Assembly: GCF_003950295.1 (NCBI RefSeq)
Contig: NZ_RHNP01000013.1
Coordinates: 1 to 60,112, forward strand
Direction: 5' to 3'
Source of the DNA: Loigolactobacillus iwatensis
GTDB taxonomy: Bacteria; Bacillota; Bacilli; Lactobacillales; Lactobacillaceae
DNA: 60,112 nucleotides
Shown: positions 36,298 through 44,516 of the stretch, piece after piece
Numbering within the stretch: position 1 is the first letter of the stretch
Layout of the letters: each line of letters opens with the position of its first letter
Translations under genes and position numbers: made by a program
The notes under the pieces: model-generated
What the model was told of the DNA's origin: nothing
Seen by the model: only the letters and a program-made list of their open reading frames with translations
The model's database searches: none

Positions 36298-36444
36298 TTA
36301 AAATTCATTGTAGATAAACTTGCTATTGTTAATACCGCTATAACCATATAAATAAACTAAAACTAACAATATCAAAAAATAAAAAATGGTTTGTAAAATA
36401 AATTTAACCCACGGCTTAGTCACTATTATTTTCAAACGTGCCAT
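36298..36444 (-). CDS. dltX: Teichoic acid D-alanylation accessory peptide DltX
   Basis: A 48-residue protein beginning MARLKIIVTKPWVKFILQT. It has one membrane helix (about residues 14-35) and ends in FIYNEF, the conserved C-terminal motif of DltX whose Tyr is reported to take part in D-alanine transfer outside the membrane. The start has AAAAGGGATGA upstream. It is the first gene of the dlt operon. Confidence 0.93.
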   Translation of the reverse strand: MARLKIIVTKPWVKFILQTIFYFLILLVLVYLYGYSGINNSKFIYNEF

Positions 36445-36501
36445 TTAAACTTCATCCCTTTTTATCTTTAAAATATTAACCTTTAAATCAAATTGCCTTA
36501 C

Positions 36502-36563
36502 CAATAAAAATAGCCCTTCAAGTATTAATTACAATTCTTATTGTAATCAGTACGCGAAAGGCT
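36502..36563 (-). terminator. Terminator between the two-component genes and dltX
   Basis: On the minus strand AGCCTTTC (36563-36556) pairs with GAAGGGCT (36519-36512). An inner perfect hairpin (ATTACAAT / ATTGTAAT, 36528-36547) sits inside, and ATTTTTATT follows. It would stop the kinase transcript, so the dlt genes probably have their own promoter in the 60 bases before dltX or are reached by partial readthrough. Confidence 0.75.
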
Positions 36564-36605
36564 TCTACTCATAATTTCTGAACAAATTCTTAAGGATTCT
36601 CAGAA

Positions 36606-38012
36606 TTAGCTCTTGTTCTTTTTTAAAGTTACAACAAAACAACTGCCATGGGGTACATTGTCTTGTACTTTAATCTCGCCATGGTTCAGCTCAACCAACT
36701 GTGCCGTGATTGCTAACCCAAGTCCTGAACCATTAATTTTTTGAGAACGAGATTGATCTGCACGATAAAAGCGATCAAAAATGTGCCACTTATCTTGACC
36801 CTTGATTCCAGCTCCTTCATCATTAACTTTAACTTGAATATCATTAAATCGATCGGTTACTTCAATACTAATGGTCGACTTAGCAGGTGAATATTTATGC
36901 GCATTATCTAATAATGCAGTTATAATCTGCTCGACACTATCCTGATTAGCATAAACAATAATATTATTCGTGTCCTTCAAAATCAAATGCTGCGTAATTT
37001 GTTGCCGATAATTCTTGCAAATCTTGCTCAATAAACTGCTTAAATTGAAATGTTTCAATTCCAATTTAGCATGATCCATTCGCGATAATTGTAATAGATT
37101 TTCAATCAATCGCTGCATTCGCAAGGATTCTGAATCAATATAGGCCAGTGATGTAGGTACTATATCAGGATGCTTTTCGCCATGTCGGTGAATCAAACTA
37201 ATATGTCCCCGAATCCCCGCCAATGGTGTTCTTAATTCATGTGAGGCATCTGAAACAAATTGATGTTCATGTAGCACCTGTTTATTAAGTGTCCCCAGCA
37301 ATCGATTAAATTCAATACTTAAATCATGTACCTCTTGCGGATTATCAAAAATTGGTAGCGATTCATGGTAGGTAATGTTTTCAGTGTTATTAATTTTGTG
37401 AGTTGCTGTCGTCAAATCTACTAATGGCTTATTAAGTCGCTGTGCCAATCTAGAGATGAACCATAATCCGATTAAAAAGCTAAACGCTACTATCAAACTA
37501 ATTGTTTCTAAGATTTCTTCAAAAAGATGAACAACATTATTTAAGCTTAACCAAATTTCATATTTAATTTTTGGTTGTTCGTTAGTATTGTGACCACTAC
37601 GATCATAATCAACTGTGTGATAATAAACGCCTTGTTCAGATCGATATTGAATATTTTTTAACAGTGGCCATGAATGAAATTTTTCGTTTAAGAATGCTTT
37701 AGTGTGAGGTGAGTAAAACTCTTTTTGCGCTTGATTAGGAATATTTACTTTCACTTTTACAAAAGTATTACTCGTATCAAGTGTGCTCTCGCTTCTCCAG
37801 AGAATCCAATCTGGTTTATTATCAACGAGTGACCGTTTTAAAACTATCATCAAAGACTCGGCATCTTTACGTTTATTACTGACTAATCGATAACCAACGA
37901 TGGTAATAATTGAGCTGCTCATTAATAATGTAATTAGAATTAAAATAATGGCATATGATTTAGTAATCTGTGCCGCATTTGTATTACTATTTTTCTTTTT
38001 TTTCATTAACAT
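36606..38012 (-). CDS. Sensor histidine kinase (EnvZ/OmpR-class)
   Basis: A 468-residue membrane kinase. TM1 is at about 17-40, followed by an extracytoplasmic sensor of about 120 residues, TM2 at about 165-187, HAMP, the HisKA box FVSDASHELRTPLAG (His about 262) and a C-terminal ATPase domain with N box (LLDNAHKY), DEGAGIKG and GSGLGLAI. It overlaps the response-regulator gene by 26 bases. Directly upstream of dlt on the same strand, it may control dlt genes in response to envelope or cationic-peptide stress; that is inferred from position only. Confidence 0.92.
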   Translation of the reverse strand: MLMKKKKNSNTNAAQITKSYAIILILITLLMSSSIITIVGYRLVSNKRKDAESLMIVLKRSLVDNKPDWILWRSESTLDTSNTFVKVKVNIPNQAQKEFYSPHTKAFLNEKFHSWPLLKNIQYRSEQGVYYHTVDYDRSGHNTNEQPKIKYEIWLSLNNVVHLFEEILETISLIVAFSFLIGLWFISRLAQRLNKPLVDLTTATHKINNTENITYHESLPIFDNPQEVHDLSIEFNRLLGTLNKQVLHEHQFVSDASHELRTPLAGIRGHISLIHRHGEKHPDIVPTSLAYIDSESLRMQRLIENLLQLSRMDHAKLELKHFNLSSLLSKICKNYRQQITQHLILKDTNNIIVYANQDSVEQIITALLDNAHKYSPAKSTISIEVTDRFNDIQVKVNDEGAGIKGQDKWHIFDRFYRADQSRSQKINGSGLGLAITAQLVELNHGEIKVQDNVPHGSCFVVTLKKNKS

Positions 38013-38697
38013 TATCGTCTCTCAGTGTATAACCTACCCCACGAACAGTATGAATTAACGGCTTATTTTCAAAGTCAATTTTATTTCGTAAATAACGAAT
38101 ATAGACATCAACGATATTTAACTGCCCTTGAAAATCTACCCCCCACACTAGATTCAAGAGCTCATCACGAGTCAAAGTTTCTTCCTTATGCTTAATCAAA
38201 CTTAATAATAAATCATATTCTCGTTGGGTCAATTGAATTACTTTACCAGCTCGACGAACCTGACGAGATTTTGTATCAAGCAATAAATCGGCTATTTTAT
38301 AACTTGTTTGGGATGCGTTATTTTGTTTTTTATCTCGCCTTAAGGCCACTCGTATACGTGCTAATAGTTCCTCAATTTCAAATGGTTTTGTAATATAATC
38401 ATCCGCACCATTGTCTAGTCCAGCTACTTTATCTCCAACATAATCACGTGCCGTCATCATAATTATTGGCACATCATCGTGCCTTCGAATTCGTCGCATT
38501 ACTTCTAATCCATCTAACTTTGGCAACATCCAGTCCAATAAAATTAAATTGATTTGCCTGGATTTACTCGTGTAATCGGTCAAGGCCTCTTTACCATCTC
38601 TGGCAACAATTACAGCATAATCCTCAAATTTCAACTCCGTCTGCAAAAAAGAAATTAGACTTTCCTCATCTTCAACTAATAAAATTGTTCTTCTCAT
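37987..38697 (-). CDS. OmpR-family response regulator
   Basis: A 236-residue regulator from the ATG at 38697 (GAGGAGAAG upstream; the nine codons before it are not needed). The receiver domain has the EDEE acidic pocket, phospho-Asp in LLDWMLPKLDG (about 54), MMTARD and the Lys in DYITKPF. The C-terminal winged helix contains VIQLTQREYDLLLSL and YIRYLRNKID...VRGVGYTL. First gene of the two-component operon. Confidence 0.95.
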   Translation of the reverse strand: MRRTILLVEDEESLISFLQTELKFEDYAVIVARDGKEALTDYTSKSRQINLILLDWMLPKLDGLEVMRRIRRHDDVPIIMMTARDYVGDKVAGLDNGADDYITKPFEIEELLARIRVALRRDKKQNNASQTSYKIADLLLDTKSRQVRRAGKVIQLTQREYDLLLSLIKHKEETLTRDELLNLVWGVDFQGQLNIVDVYIRYLRNKIDFENKPLIHTVRGVGYTLRDDNVNEKKEK

Positions 38698-38910
38698 TTT
38701 AGACTTCTCCTCAATCCAACTCATTTCATCAAATTACACATACTTTGCAATTACACTCACCTAGGACTATAAAGTGAAACAGTAAAAAAAGTCAATGCTC
38801 CTTTGAGAAACATTACTGCGACATAAACGATTCGGCTAAAAAGTCTTAAAAATTACTTCTACTAATATTTTCTGACGAATAAACAAGCTCTAATCTAAAT
38901 ATTTAACGCC

Positions 38911-38960
38911 AAAAATGGCAACTCCTAGCAAAATAAAATTTTACTGCAGTCGCCATTTTT
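38911..38960 (-). terminator. Terminator of the GNAT gene
   Basis: AAAAATGGC and GCCATTTTT arms with a second ACT/AGT pairing inside. It lies about 50 bases past the GNAT stop. Confidence 0.8.
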
Positions 38961-39012
38961 ATCTGTTATTAAATTTTATTTATAGTCGTCACTCGCCAAG
39001 TAAATAGAGTTG

Positions 39013-39606
39013 CTAACTTGCCATCACAGCCTTCGTTGGTTCAAGGTCCAGCTGCATATGGTAATATTTATGATCGCCAATTAACTTTGTCCCCACAGTT
39101 TCGTAATCAAAGCGCTGGTACAATTTTTTTGCACTAGGATTAGCAAAATCAACATTCAAACCAATTGTTGTCATGTCGTCACGTTGAACGTAATTCGGCA
39201 ATGCCTTTAGAAGCTTACCGCCAATACCGTGCCCCTGATAATTTGGATCCACAGCAATCGAATCCAAGTACCATTCATCCGTAAAAGTTTCTGACTCAAG
39301 CTCTAAAGGCTCAACAGCAAAAGCAGCGTTTTTAGCGGATAGGCGCGTCATAACAGCATCAACAGCGTCCTCATTTTCATCAGGATAACCAAATGCTACC
39401 CCAACAATTCGGTGATTAATTTCGGCCACCACGGTCGTTGCCTTACCAGACAGATAAGCATCCGTTTGGTAAGCGGCCCTGATGACCTTCAGCAGGTCAC
39501 CGTCAGGAACGTCTTCGAGCTCTTCCAACTGCATTTCGTCATAAATAAGATTGATAAGTGGGGCGATCTGGCCCGCGTCATCTTTCTGTGCTTCTCTAAT
39601 TATCAA
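39013..39606 (-). CDS. GNAT-family N-acetyltransferase
   Basis: A 197-residue GNAT enzyme. The acetyl-CoA pyrophosphate loop is VDPNYQGHGIGGKLLKAL (motif A, about residues 130-147), followed by GLNVDFANPSAKKLYQRFDYETVG (motif B). It starts at TTG with GGAGGG upstream. The substrate cannot be told from sequence. Monocistronic. Confidence 0.88.
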   Translation of the reverse strand: MIIREAQKDDAGQIAPLINLIYDEMQLEELEDVPDGDLLKVIRAAYQTDAYLSGKATTVVAEINHRIVGVAFGYPDENEDAVDAVMTRLSAKNAAFAVEPLELESETFTDEWYLDSIAVDPNYQGHGIGGKLLKALPNYVQRDDMTTIGLNVDFANPSAKKLYQRFDYETVGTKLIGDHKYYHMQLDLEPTKAVMAS

Positions 39607-39765
39607 AAAATTCCCTCCGTATCATACCTCGGCATCCACAAACACATTTAATGATTGGATTAAATGCAGTTTACTGTTCATGACCTATCGTATGTAATTA
39701 TTAGTATAGCTAAGGAAGAAATTCATGTCAAAAAGATAGCCTTGATTAAAGCGCTTTCTTGAAAA

Positions 39766-40110
39766 CTAATTATTTAACTTAGGGCGCTTTTCAAAACACT
39801 CTCGCTCTAATTGCTGCAGGTGGGGTAATAAAACGGCTTGTGGTTGATAGCCCGTGACCCGCTGGTAAGGCCTTCCCTGCCAAAAAATCATTAACGTTGG
39901 TAGGCCCTGAACGCCGCACGCCTTGGTACTTTGTGGATTCTGATCCACATTTAAGCGAACTACCTTTAATGCGGAAATATTTTGCTCGCAAGCTAGTAGA
40001 ATTGGGGTCATCTTCTGACATGGCGCACACCATGCCGCACAAAAATCCACCAAAATAAAACCGGCCGCCGTCGCCGTGACAAAGCTTTTATCAGTAATAT
40101 TCTTGGCCAT
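39766..40110 (-). CDS. Thioredoxin-like protein with WCAPC active site
   Basis: A 114-residue thioredoxin-fold protein with active site AAWCAPCQK (residues about 26-34), LNVDQNP and the cis-Pro loop GLPTLMIF. The canonical WCGPC is changed to WCAPC, so the redox potential may differ. No signal peptide, so it is cytosolic. It lies 16 bases after the phosphatase gene and is likely in its operon. Confidence 0.88.
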   Translation of the reverse strand: MAKNITDKSFVTATAAGFILVDFCAAWCAPCQKMTPILLACEQNISALKVVRLNVDQNPQSTKACGVQGLPTLMIFWQGRPYQRVTGYQPQAVLLPHLQQLERECFEKRPKLNN

Positions 40111-40126
40111 TTTTCAGTATCACTTT

Positions 40127-40780
40127 CTATAAATGGTTGTAAACTGGTTGACTTAAGAAACTAGTATCATTCCACCGAATTTTTTTGTATTGCCGACCGT
40201 CACTAGTCGTCAAAACACTGATACTGGTGTTATCAATGTAGCCATCCGCCAATAATTGATCGTAGGGCACCCCTAATAAACTACGCATTAAGATTGTCAA
40301 CATCGTTCCGTGCCCAACAAAAAGAAGTGTTTGGTCGTTATCAGCCGAGACAACTTGCTGCATAAAACCGACACCACGCTGAACAACTGTTTGAAAAGGT
40401 TCGCCATTAAAACTAGCTGGATTAAAAGCACTTGGTGCGTGTACAAAATTATAATATTGGGGGTGGTCAGTATAATCTTTAATTCGGTGCCCTTCCCAAT
40501 CGCCTAAACTCATTTCACGCAATGGTTCAGCTAGACGAATTGGTTGGGGTGTTTCTAGTTGAGCATTATTCTGCCGCAACACTACTTCGGCAGTTGCAAC
40601 CGCGCGCATTTGCGGACTGGCATAAATACGATCAAATAAAATGTTCTGTAAGGACTCGCCGGCCTCCTTAGCACCACGAATTCCAATTGGCATTAAAGGT
40701 GTATCAACTAGGGCCCCATTTACACGACCTTGAGCATTCATTTGAGTAACACCGTGGCGAATAAAATAACAAGTCGTCAT
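40127..40780 (-). CDS. Histidine phosphatase family protein (phosphoglycerate mutase-like)
   Basis: A 217-residue protein from the ATG at 40780 (GGAGATAG upstream). It carries the phosphate-binding RHG motif in CYFIRHGVT (about residue 8), the acidic LREMSLGDWEGH and the second His in LLFVGHGTML (about 163). The family includes cofactor-dependent phosphoglycerate mutases and broad phosphatases. This length and the WEGH motif favour a small-molecule phosphatase. Operon with the thioredoxin-like gene. Confidence 0.88.
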   Translation of the reverse strand: MTTCYFIRHGVTQMNAQGRVNGALVDTPLMPIGIRGAKEAGESLQNILFDRIYASPQMRAVATAEVVLRQNNAQLETPQPIRLAEPLREMSLGDWEGHRIKDYTDHPQYYNFVHAPSAFNPASFNGEPFQTVVQRGVGFMQQVVSADNDQTLLFVGHGTMLTILMRSLLGVPYDQLLADGYIDNTSISVLTTSDGRQYKKIRWNDTSFLSQPVYNHL

Positions 40781-40915
40781 GTCACTATCTCCATTTCTTT
40801 TACTATCTCTGCCTATCATAGTAATTTATCGGCAAAGATGCAAAACAAAATTTGGGCCTAATGTTCCGAAATTATTTTTTTAAGTACTTCTGTGACTAAA
40901 TTAGATCATGTTTGA

Positions 40916-40947
40916 AAAAATGTCACTTTAATTAGCGACATTTTTTG
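40916..40947. terminator. Stand-alone terminator-like hairpin
   Basis: AAAAATGTC and GACATTTTT arms with a short loop lie 135 bases upstream of the phosphatase start and 320 bases before the next plus-strand gene. It could end a short unannotated transcript or be a degenerate leader. Confidence 0.45.
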
Positions 40948-41199
40948 TGGTATTCGTCAATCAGCTTTAAAAGATTACATTAAGAAAGGTTTCTAATTGA
41001 CGTTAAACCGGTATAATGATTTTATAGAGTTAGATCATATGTTTTAGTCACTTTTTAGTTTTTGTTGCTCCGCAATATAACATTTACAACTAACTTTATT
41101 CTTCAGTATTTAAAACGATAAATAACAAACTAGGAAGTGCTCCCCAGGCCGTACTAAAAATTACTTTTGTTAGTTTTTCTACTCAATTTGGCCTAAACA
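40948..41199. other. Upstream region of the 154-residue membrane protein gene
   Basis: AT-rich spacer with a perfect TATAAT at 41012-41017 on the plus strand but only a weak -35. It could drive the gene at 41272 with a long leader that would include the short foldback copy. No ORF with a ribosome binding site. Confidence 0.35.
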
Positions 41200-41236
41200 T
41201 ATTTGAAAGAGCCGCTTCCTGTGCATTTCCAAACAC
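41200..41236. repeat. Short foldback element (family P)
   Basis: ATATTTGAAAGAGCCGCTTCC followed by TGCATTTCCAAACACT is a mini version of the family P hairpin (compare 43808-43844). It lies 35 bases before the gene at 41272, in its probable leader. Confidence 0.55.
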
Positions 41237-41271
41237 TCCCTAGCTTTAACCTATTTACAAGGAGGACAAAC

Positions 41272-41736
41272 ATGACTTTTTTTTGGCTATTTTTTGATGT
41301 TTTAATCTTAATCAGTATTGCCGTCTCAGTTTACTGGCAATCACAGATTACCGTCCGTGCTAAATATAATTTCAGCTCACTGATTTACGGCATGATTTTC
41401 GGCGTTCTATTAATGATGTATCCGTCACCTGGTTTAATCTGGTTAGTTTTAGTTGCCGGATTTATTCTAATGAATATTATTTCTGGTGTTGGCGGTCTGA
41501 CTACAAACCGGATTATCGGTAACGGCTTCTTTTACCCAACGATCGTTCGTTTCAGTGATCTTGCCACCATCACATTAACCAATCAGCCAATGCCTGGTCA
41601 ACGCCATTTAGTTATTGCCATTTTCACCCTAAAACGCGGTCGTAACGTTCGCTTAAATTTTGGTCAATCAACGGAAGTTTTAATTGATGCACTACGTCCA
41701 AATTTACCAACGGAAGTTTCATTAGTTGTTCGTTAA
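41272..41736 (+). CDS. 154-residue membrane protein, paralogue of the one at 4343
   Basis: Three N-terminal hydrophobic segments (FFWLFFDVLILISIAVSVYW, SLIYGMIFGVLLMMY, GLIWLVLVAGFILMNII) precede a soluble, predicted beta-rich tail (DLATITLTNQ...IAIFTLKRGRNVRLNF). I chose the ATG at 41272 because a perfect AGGAGG lies six bases upstream. The open frame extends 23 codons further, but through the foldback repeat. Same length and layout as the protein at 4343-4807. Function unknown. Confidence 0.78.
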   Translation: MTFFWLFFDVLILISIAVSVYWQSQITVRAKYNFSSLIYGMIFGVLLMMYPSPGLIWLVLVAGFILMNIISGVGGLTTNRIIGNGFFYPTIVRFSDLATITLTNQPMPGQRHLVIAIFTLKRGRNVRLNFGQSTEVLIDALRPNLPTEVSLVVR

Positions 41737-41754
41737 AATTAAATTATCTACACT

Positions 41755-41803
41755 AAAAAAGAAGGCTGGGCCAAAATCAAATTTTGGCCCAGCCTTCTTT
41801 TTT
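41755..41803. terminator. Bidirectional terminator at the head of family R copy 5
   Basis: A perfect stem of about 20 bases (AAGAAGGCTGGGCCAAAA and its complement) with a short loop and A/T runs on both sides. It serves both the plus-strand gene at 41272 and the convergent gene at 41957. Confidence 0.93.
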
Positions 41804-41945
41804 ATTTCCGAACATTATGCTAGAACGTGCGCCAAAAGTCTGGGTTCACGTGCCTAACTACAGCTAATCCAATAACCATAGTACGGTTATTAGATTAGCC
41901 TACGTTACGCAGTAAACCCAAAACCGACTTTTATCCCACTCCCGC
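41804..41945. repeat. Dispersed intergenic repeat, family R, copy 5 (uninterrupted)
   Basis: The complete form of the family: TTCCGAACATTATGCTAGAA, CGTGCGCC, TCTGGGTTCACGTGCCTAAC, a central hairpin (GCTAATCCAATAACC / GGTTATTAGATTAGC), CTACGTTACGCAGTAAACCC and GACTTTTATCCCACTCCC. It serves as the unfilled reference for the interrupted copy at 44.5-45.0 kb. Confidence 0.8.
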
Positions 41946-41956
41946 ATTTCTTTTAT

Positions 41957-42283
41957 TTAGAGTGTATCTTGAAACATCAAGTTGACTTGCTTAGTGCTTG
42001 GCTTAGTGTCGACTTCAACCACGATTCGTTTTAAATCCTTTTGAAAACTTTCATTGGTAATTGAAGCACCCGTTTCGGCACGAATATCAGCAATTTCCAT
42101 TTTATTCAATTCAAAATTTTGGGTAACGTAACGTGTCGTATAAAAATAATTATCGTAAATCTGCGCAAGAACTGTTAAAGGAATGTGCAGTGCCGCCTTG
42201 CGATCAGCTACTAGTTCGTAATCCGTACGCATGACTGGCTGGCCGTCAATTAAAGCCGTTTGAAAAAATTCAGAAAGTTTCAT
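41957..42283 (-). CDS. Hypothetical 108-residue protein, family shared with 24902
   Basis: A soluble 108-residue protein starting MKLSEFFQTALIDGQPVMR, with predicted helices and strands and no known motif. Its ends resemble those of the 110-residue protein at 24902. AAAGAGG precedes the ATG. It lies behind the metC-type gene but is separated from it by a terminator. Confidence 0.65.
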   Translation of the reverse strand: MKLSEFFQTALIDGQPVMRTDYELVADRKAALHIPLTVLAQIYDNYFYTTRYVTQNFELNKMEIADIRAETGASITNESFQKDLKRIVVEVDTKPSTKQVNLMFQDTL

Positions 42284-42308
42284 TAAATAACCTCTTTAAA
42301 ATTTTATT

Positions 42309-42342
42309 GAGCGGCTGGCCTAAACCACAGGTTGGGTCGCTC
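42309..42342 (-). terminator. Terminator of the metC-type gene
   Basis: GAGCG..CC..AACC and GGTT..GG..CGCTC pair with small bulges; an AT-rich tail follows on the minus strand. Confidence 0.6.
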
Positions 42343-42361
42343 CATAAGCCATCATACCATA

Positions 42362-43483
42362 CTACTTTGCCGCAGCAATTGCTTGAACTAAATCATCAAT
42401 CAAATCGGCCGTTCCTTCAATGCCAACGGATAATCGCAATAAATTAGGCGTAATTCCTAGAGCTTGACGCCGTTTCTCCGTCATATCAGCGTGTGTTTGA
42501 ACTGCAGGTACAGTTAGTAAGCTTTCCACGCCACCTAGACTTTCAGCAAACGAAACAACCTCTAAATGTTGTAAGAATTGATCAACACTATAGCTTTTAC
42601 TTAAGTAAAAACTAATCATTCCACCATGTCCCGGGTAAAGAACCTTGTCAATTGCGTTATTTTTCTTTAACGTTTGGACAATTGCTTGAGCATTTTCTTC
42701 TTGTTTGGCCAAACGTAAAGGCAACGTTTTCAAACTACGAATTAAGAGCCAACAGTCAAAGGGATCAAGATTGGCACCAGTCGTTATAAAGTTAAACCGT
42801 AATTTATCAGCAATCTCGTTGTTGCGCGTCATGACAGCTCCGGCCAACAAATCGTTATGCCCGCCAAGGTATTTCCTTGCGCTATGTAAGACGACATCGG
42901 CCCCTTCATTTAGTGGCTGCTGCAGCAATGGGGTGTAAAACGTGTTATCAACAATTACTTGCACTGAGCCTTGGGCGTGGGCAAGCTGGGCGGTCTTTTC
43001 AATACTAATAATCTTCATCGTTGGATTCGATGGCGTCTCAATCCAAACTGCCTTTGTGGTCGGCTGTAATAAATCTTGTAGCTTATCAAAATTTTGTCCA
43101 TCCCATAAATCAAATTGAATGCCATAATTCTTCGTTAACAGATCAAAAAAACGAAAAGATCCACCGTAAAGATCATCTGACGTAATAATTCGGTCACCCG
43201 TTTTAAATTGTGATAACACTAGTTGAATTGCCGCCATCCCTGAAGTTAGGGCAAATGCATCAGTGGCATCTTCCAATTTAGCTAATGTTTGTTCCAAAAC
43301 ATCACGGGTTGGTGTCGTTACGCGGGAATAGTCGTAACCCGTTGATTGCCCTAAGCCAGCGTGACGAAACGCGGTTGATAGATACAGTGGTGTTGAAACA
43401 ACTCCTGTTTTTACATCATCCGTTCGATTGCCTGCCTGTGCTAAAATTGTTTCAATTGATCGTTTATTACTTTCTTTTGCCAT
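42362..43483 (-). CDS. Trans-sulfuration PLP enzyme (cystathionine lyase/synthase type)
   Basis: PLP enzyme of the Cys/Met metabolism family, 373 residues. Conserved features: [25 protein letters not shown] (phosphate binding), [11 protein letters not shown], and the PLP Lys in [11 protein letters not shown] (about residue 203). It is most likely cystathionine beta- or gamma-lyase (MetC/MccB type), but cystathionine gamma-synthase cannot be excluded. A Met-specific T-box lies directly upstream, which favours a methionine-pathway role. AAAGGAGCG ribosome binding site. Confidence 0.88.
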   Translation of the reverse strand: MAKESNKRSIETILAQAGNRTDDVKTGVVSTPLYLSTAFRHAGLGQSTGYDYSRVTTPTRDVLEQTLAKLEDATDAFALTSGMAAIQLVLSQFKTGDRIITSDDLYGGSFRFFDLLTKNYGIQFDLWDGQNFDKLQDLLQPTTKAVWIETPSNPTMKIISIEKTAQLAHAQGSVQVIVDNTFYTPLLQQPLNEGADVVLHSARKYLGGHNDLLAGAVMTRNNEIADKLRFNFITTGANLDPFDCWLLIRSLKTLPLRLAKQEENAQAIVQTLKKNNAIDKVLYPGHGGMISFYLSKSYSVDQFLQHLEVVSFAESLGGVESLLTVPAVQTHADMTEKRRQALGITPNLLRLSVGIEGTADLIDDLVQAIAAAK

Positions 43484-43503
43484 CTTTTTTCGCTCCTTTA
43501 AAA

Positions 43504-43745
43504 TAAAAAAAGCCCCTCAGCAAATTAATGCCAAAGGGCGCAACTGCGCGGTACCACCTTTATTTTAGAAAATTATCTTTCTCTTCGGATCTAACAATCC
43601 TTAACCTGATAACGGCGGTTACCGCAACTACTTAATTTTCTGTAATTGGTTTCTCCAAGACCATTTTTCGGCTGCCGCCTACCCACTTCCAGCAACGTGG
43701 ACTCTCTAGCTCATAAGGCAACCGTACTTATCTCTTCAGCAAAAC
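43504..43745 (-). promoter_or_regulatory. T-box leader, methionine (AUG) specifier
   Basis: On the minus strand: AGAGAG and the stem I distal region; a specifier AUG (complement at 43662-43664) followed by a purine and UCUU, which pairs with AAGA at the stem I base (43733-43736); the T-box AAGGTGGTACCGCG (43547-43560); and a terminator (GCCCTTTGG... GAGGGGCTTTTTTT). Uncharged tRNA-Met would let transcription continue into the metC-type gene. The AUG assignment fits gene function. Confidence 0.88.
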
Positions 43746-43807
43746 TTCCTAGCGTTCTGTTTGGAAAATACTTTTAATAGTGTTTATCTAACTAATTTAG
43801 TGTAAAC

Positions 43808-43844
43808 ATGTTTGAAAAAACAGCTTCCTGTGCTTTTTCAAACA
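43808..43844. repeat. Short foldback element (family P)
   Basis: ATGTTTGAAAAAACAGCTTCC followed by TGTGCTTTTTCAAACACT forms an almost perfect hairpin. It carries only the arms of family P, as if the interior had been deleted. It lies just upstream of the Met T-box, between divergent genes. Confidence 0.65.
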
Positions 43845-43929
43845 CTCTCTAGCGTTATTATAGGACTGTTAAAATGAAAAGTAAATGAGACAGATTAAAT
43901 TAATTTCATTTAAGAAAGGAACTTATTAA

Positions 43930-44454
43930 ATGCCACAATTTAAAATTGGTCATTTGCTTACAGATTCAGTTACTCATTATCAGGAACAAATCACTTACGA
44001 AATTAATAACGATGGTTTAAATATTTTTCTGGCCTTAAATCGACCAACATTAAATGAACGCACAGCCATTCAAAGTGGCAAAATCAACTATACTGTCACG
44101 AAGGCTGACAATATTATTTTGAATTTATTGCAATTTACACCGCTCAATTGGATGTTGGCCCCCTATAATCGCTTTTTAGAAACCAATTTTGATGTCCAAA
44201 AGTTTACTACCGAAGCCAATCATGATCAATTAAACGCTGATTTTATCTTTGTTGATGGAAGTACTGGTATTTTACTTGATTACAAAATTCTCCAATTGGC
44301 ACCTGCTTACTGGCGACGTTTGAGTAGTCTCATCAGCCAACAACAATTAATGCAACCAGAAACTTATAATCAGCGACTGGAGCAATTGCTCAAAAAACAA
44401 CGGCCCAAGGACTGGCTAAATGGTTTACCGATCTATACTTTAGATCAATTATAA
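43930..44454 (+). CDS. Hypothetical 174-residue protein
   Basis: A soluble protein, rich in predicted beta strands in the first half (QITYEINNDGLNIFLALNRP, GKINYTVTKADNIILNLLQF) and helical with a basic C-terminus. AAAGGAA precedes the ATG. No known motif. Monocistronic. I do not recognise the family. Confidence 0.68.
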   Translation: MPQFKIGHLLTDSVTHYQEQITYEINNDGLNIFLALNRPTLNERTAIQSGKINYTVTKADNIILNLLQFTPLNWMLAPYNRFLETNFDVQKFTTEANHDQLNADFIFVDGSTGILLDYKILQLAPAYWRRLSSLISQQQLMQPETYNQRLEQLLKKQRPKDWLNGLPIYTLDQL

Positions 44455-44516
44455 ATCCAACTTTGGACTGAGCATATTTGCTGCGCAGGCTGCTAAAATA
44501 TGGTATAAATTTTAAA

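Noticed and set aside
43484-43929. An S-box (SAM) riboswitch before the methionine gene
   Set aside because: The sequence has the GGTGGTACCGCG T-box motif, an AGAGAG element and a specifier, not SAM riboswitch elements.
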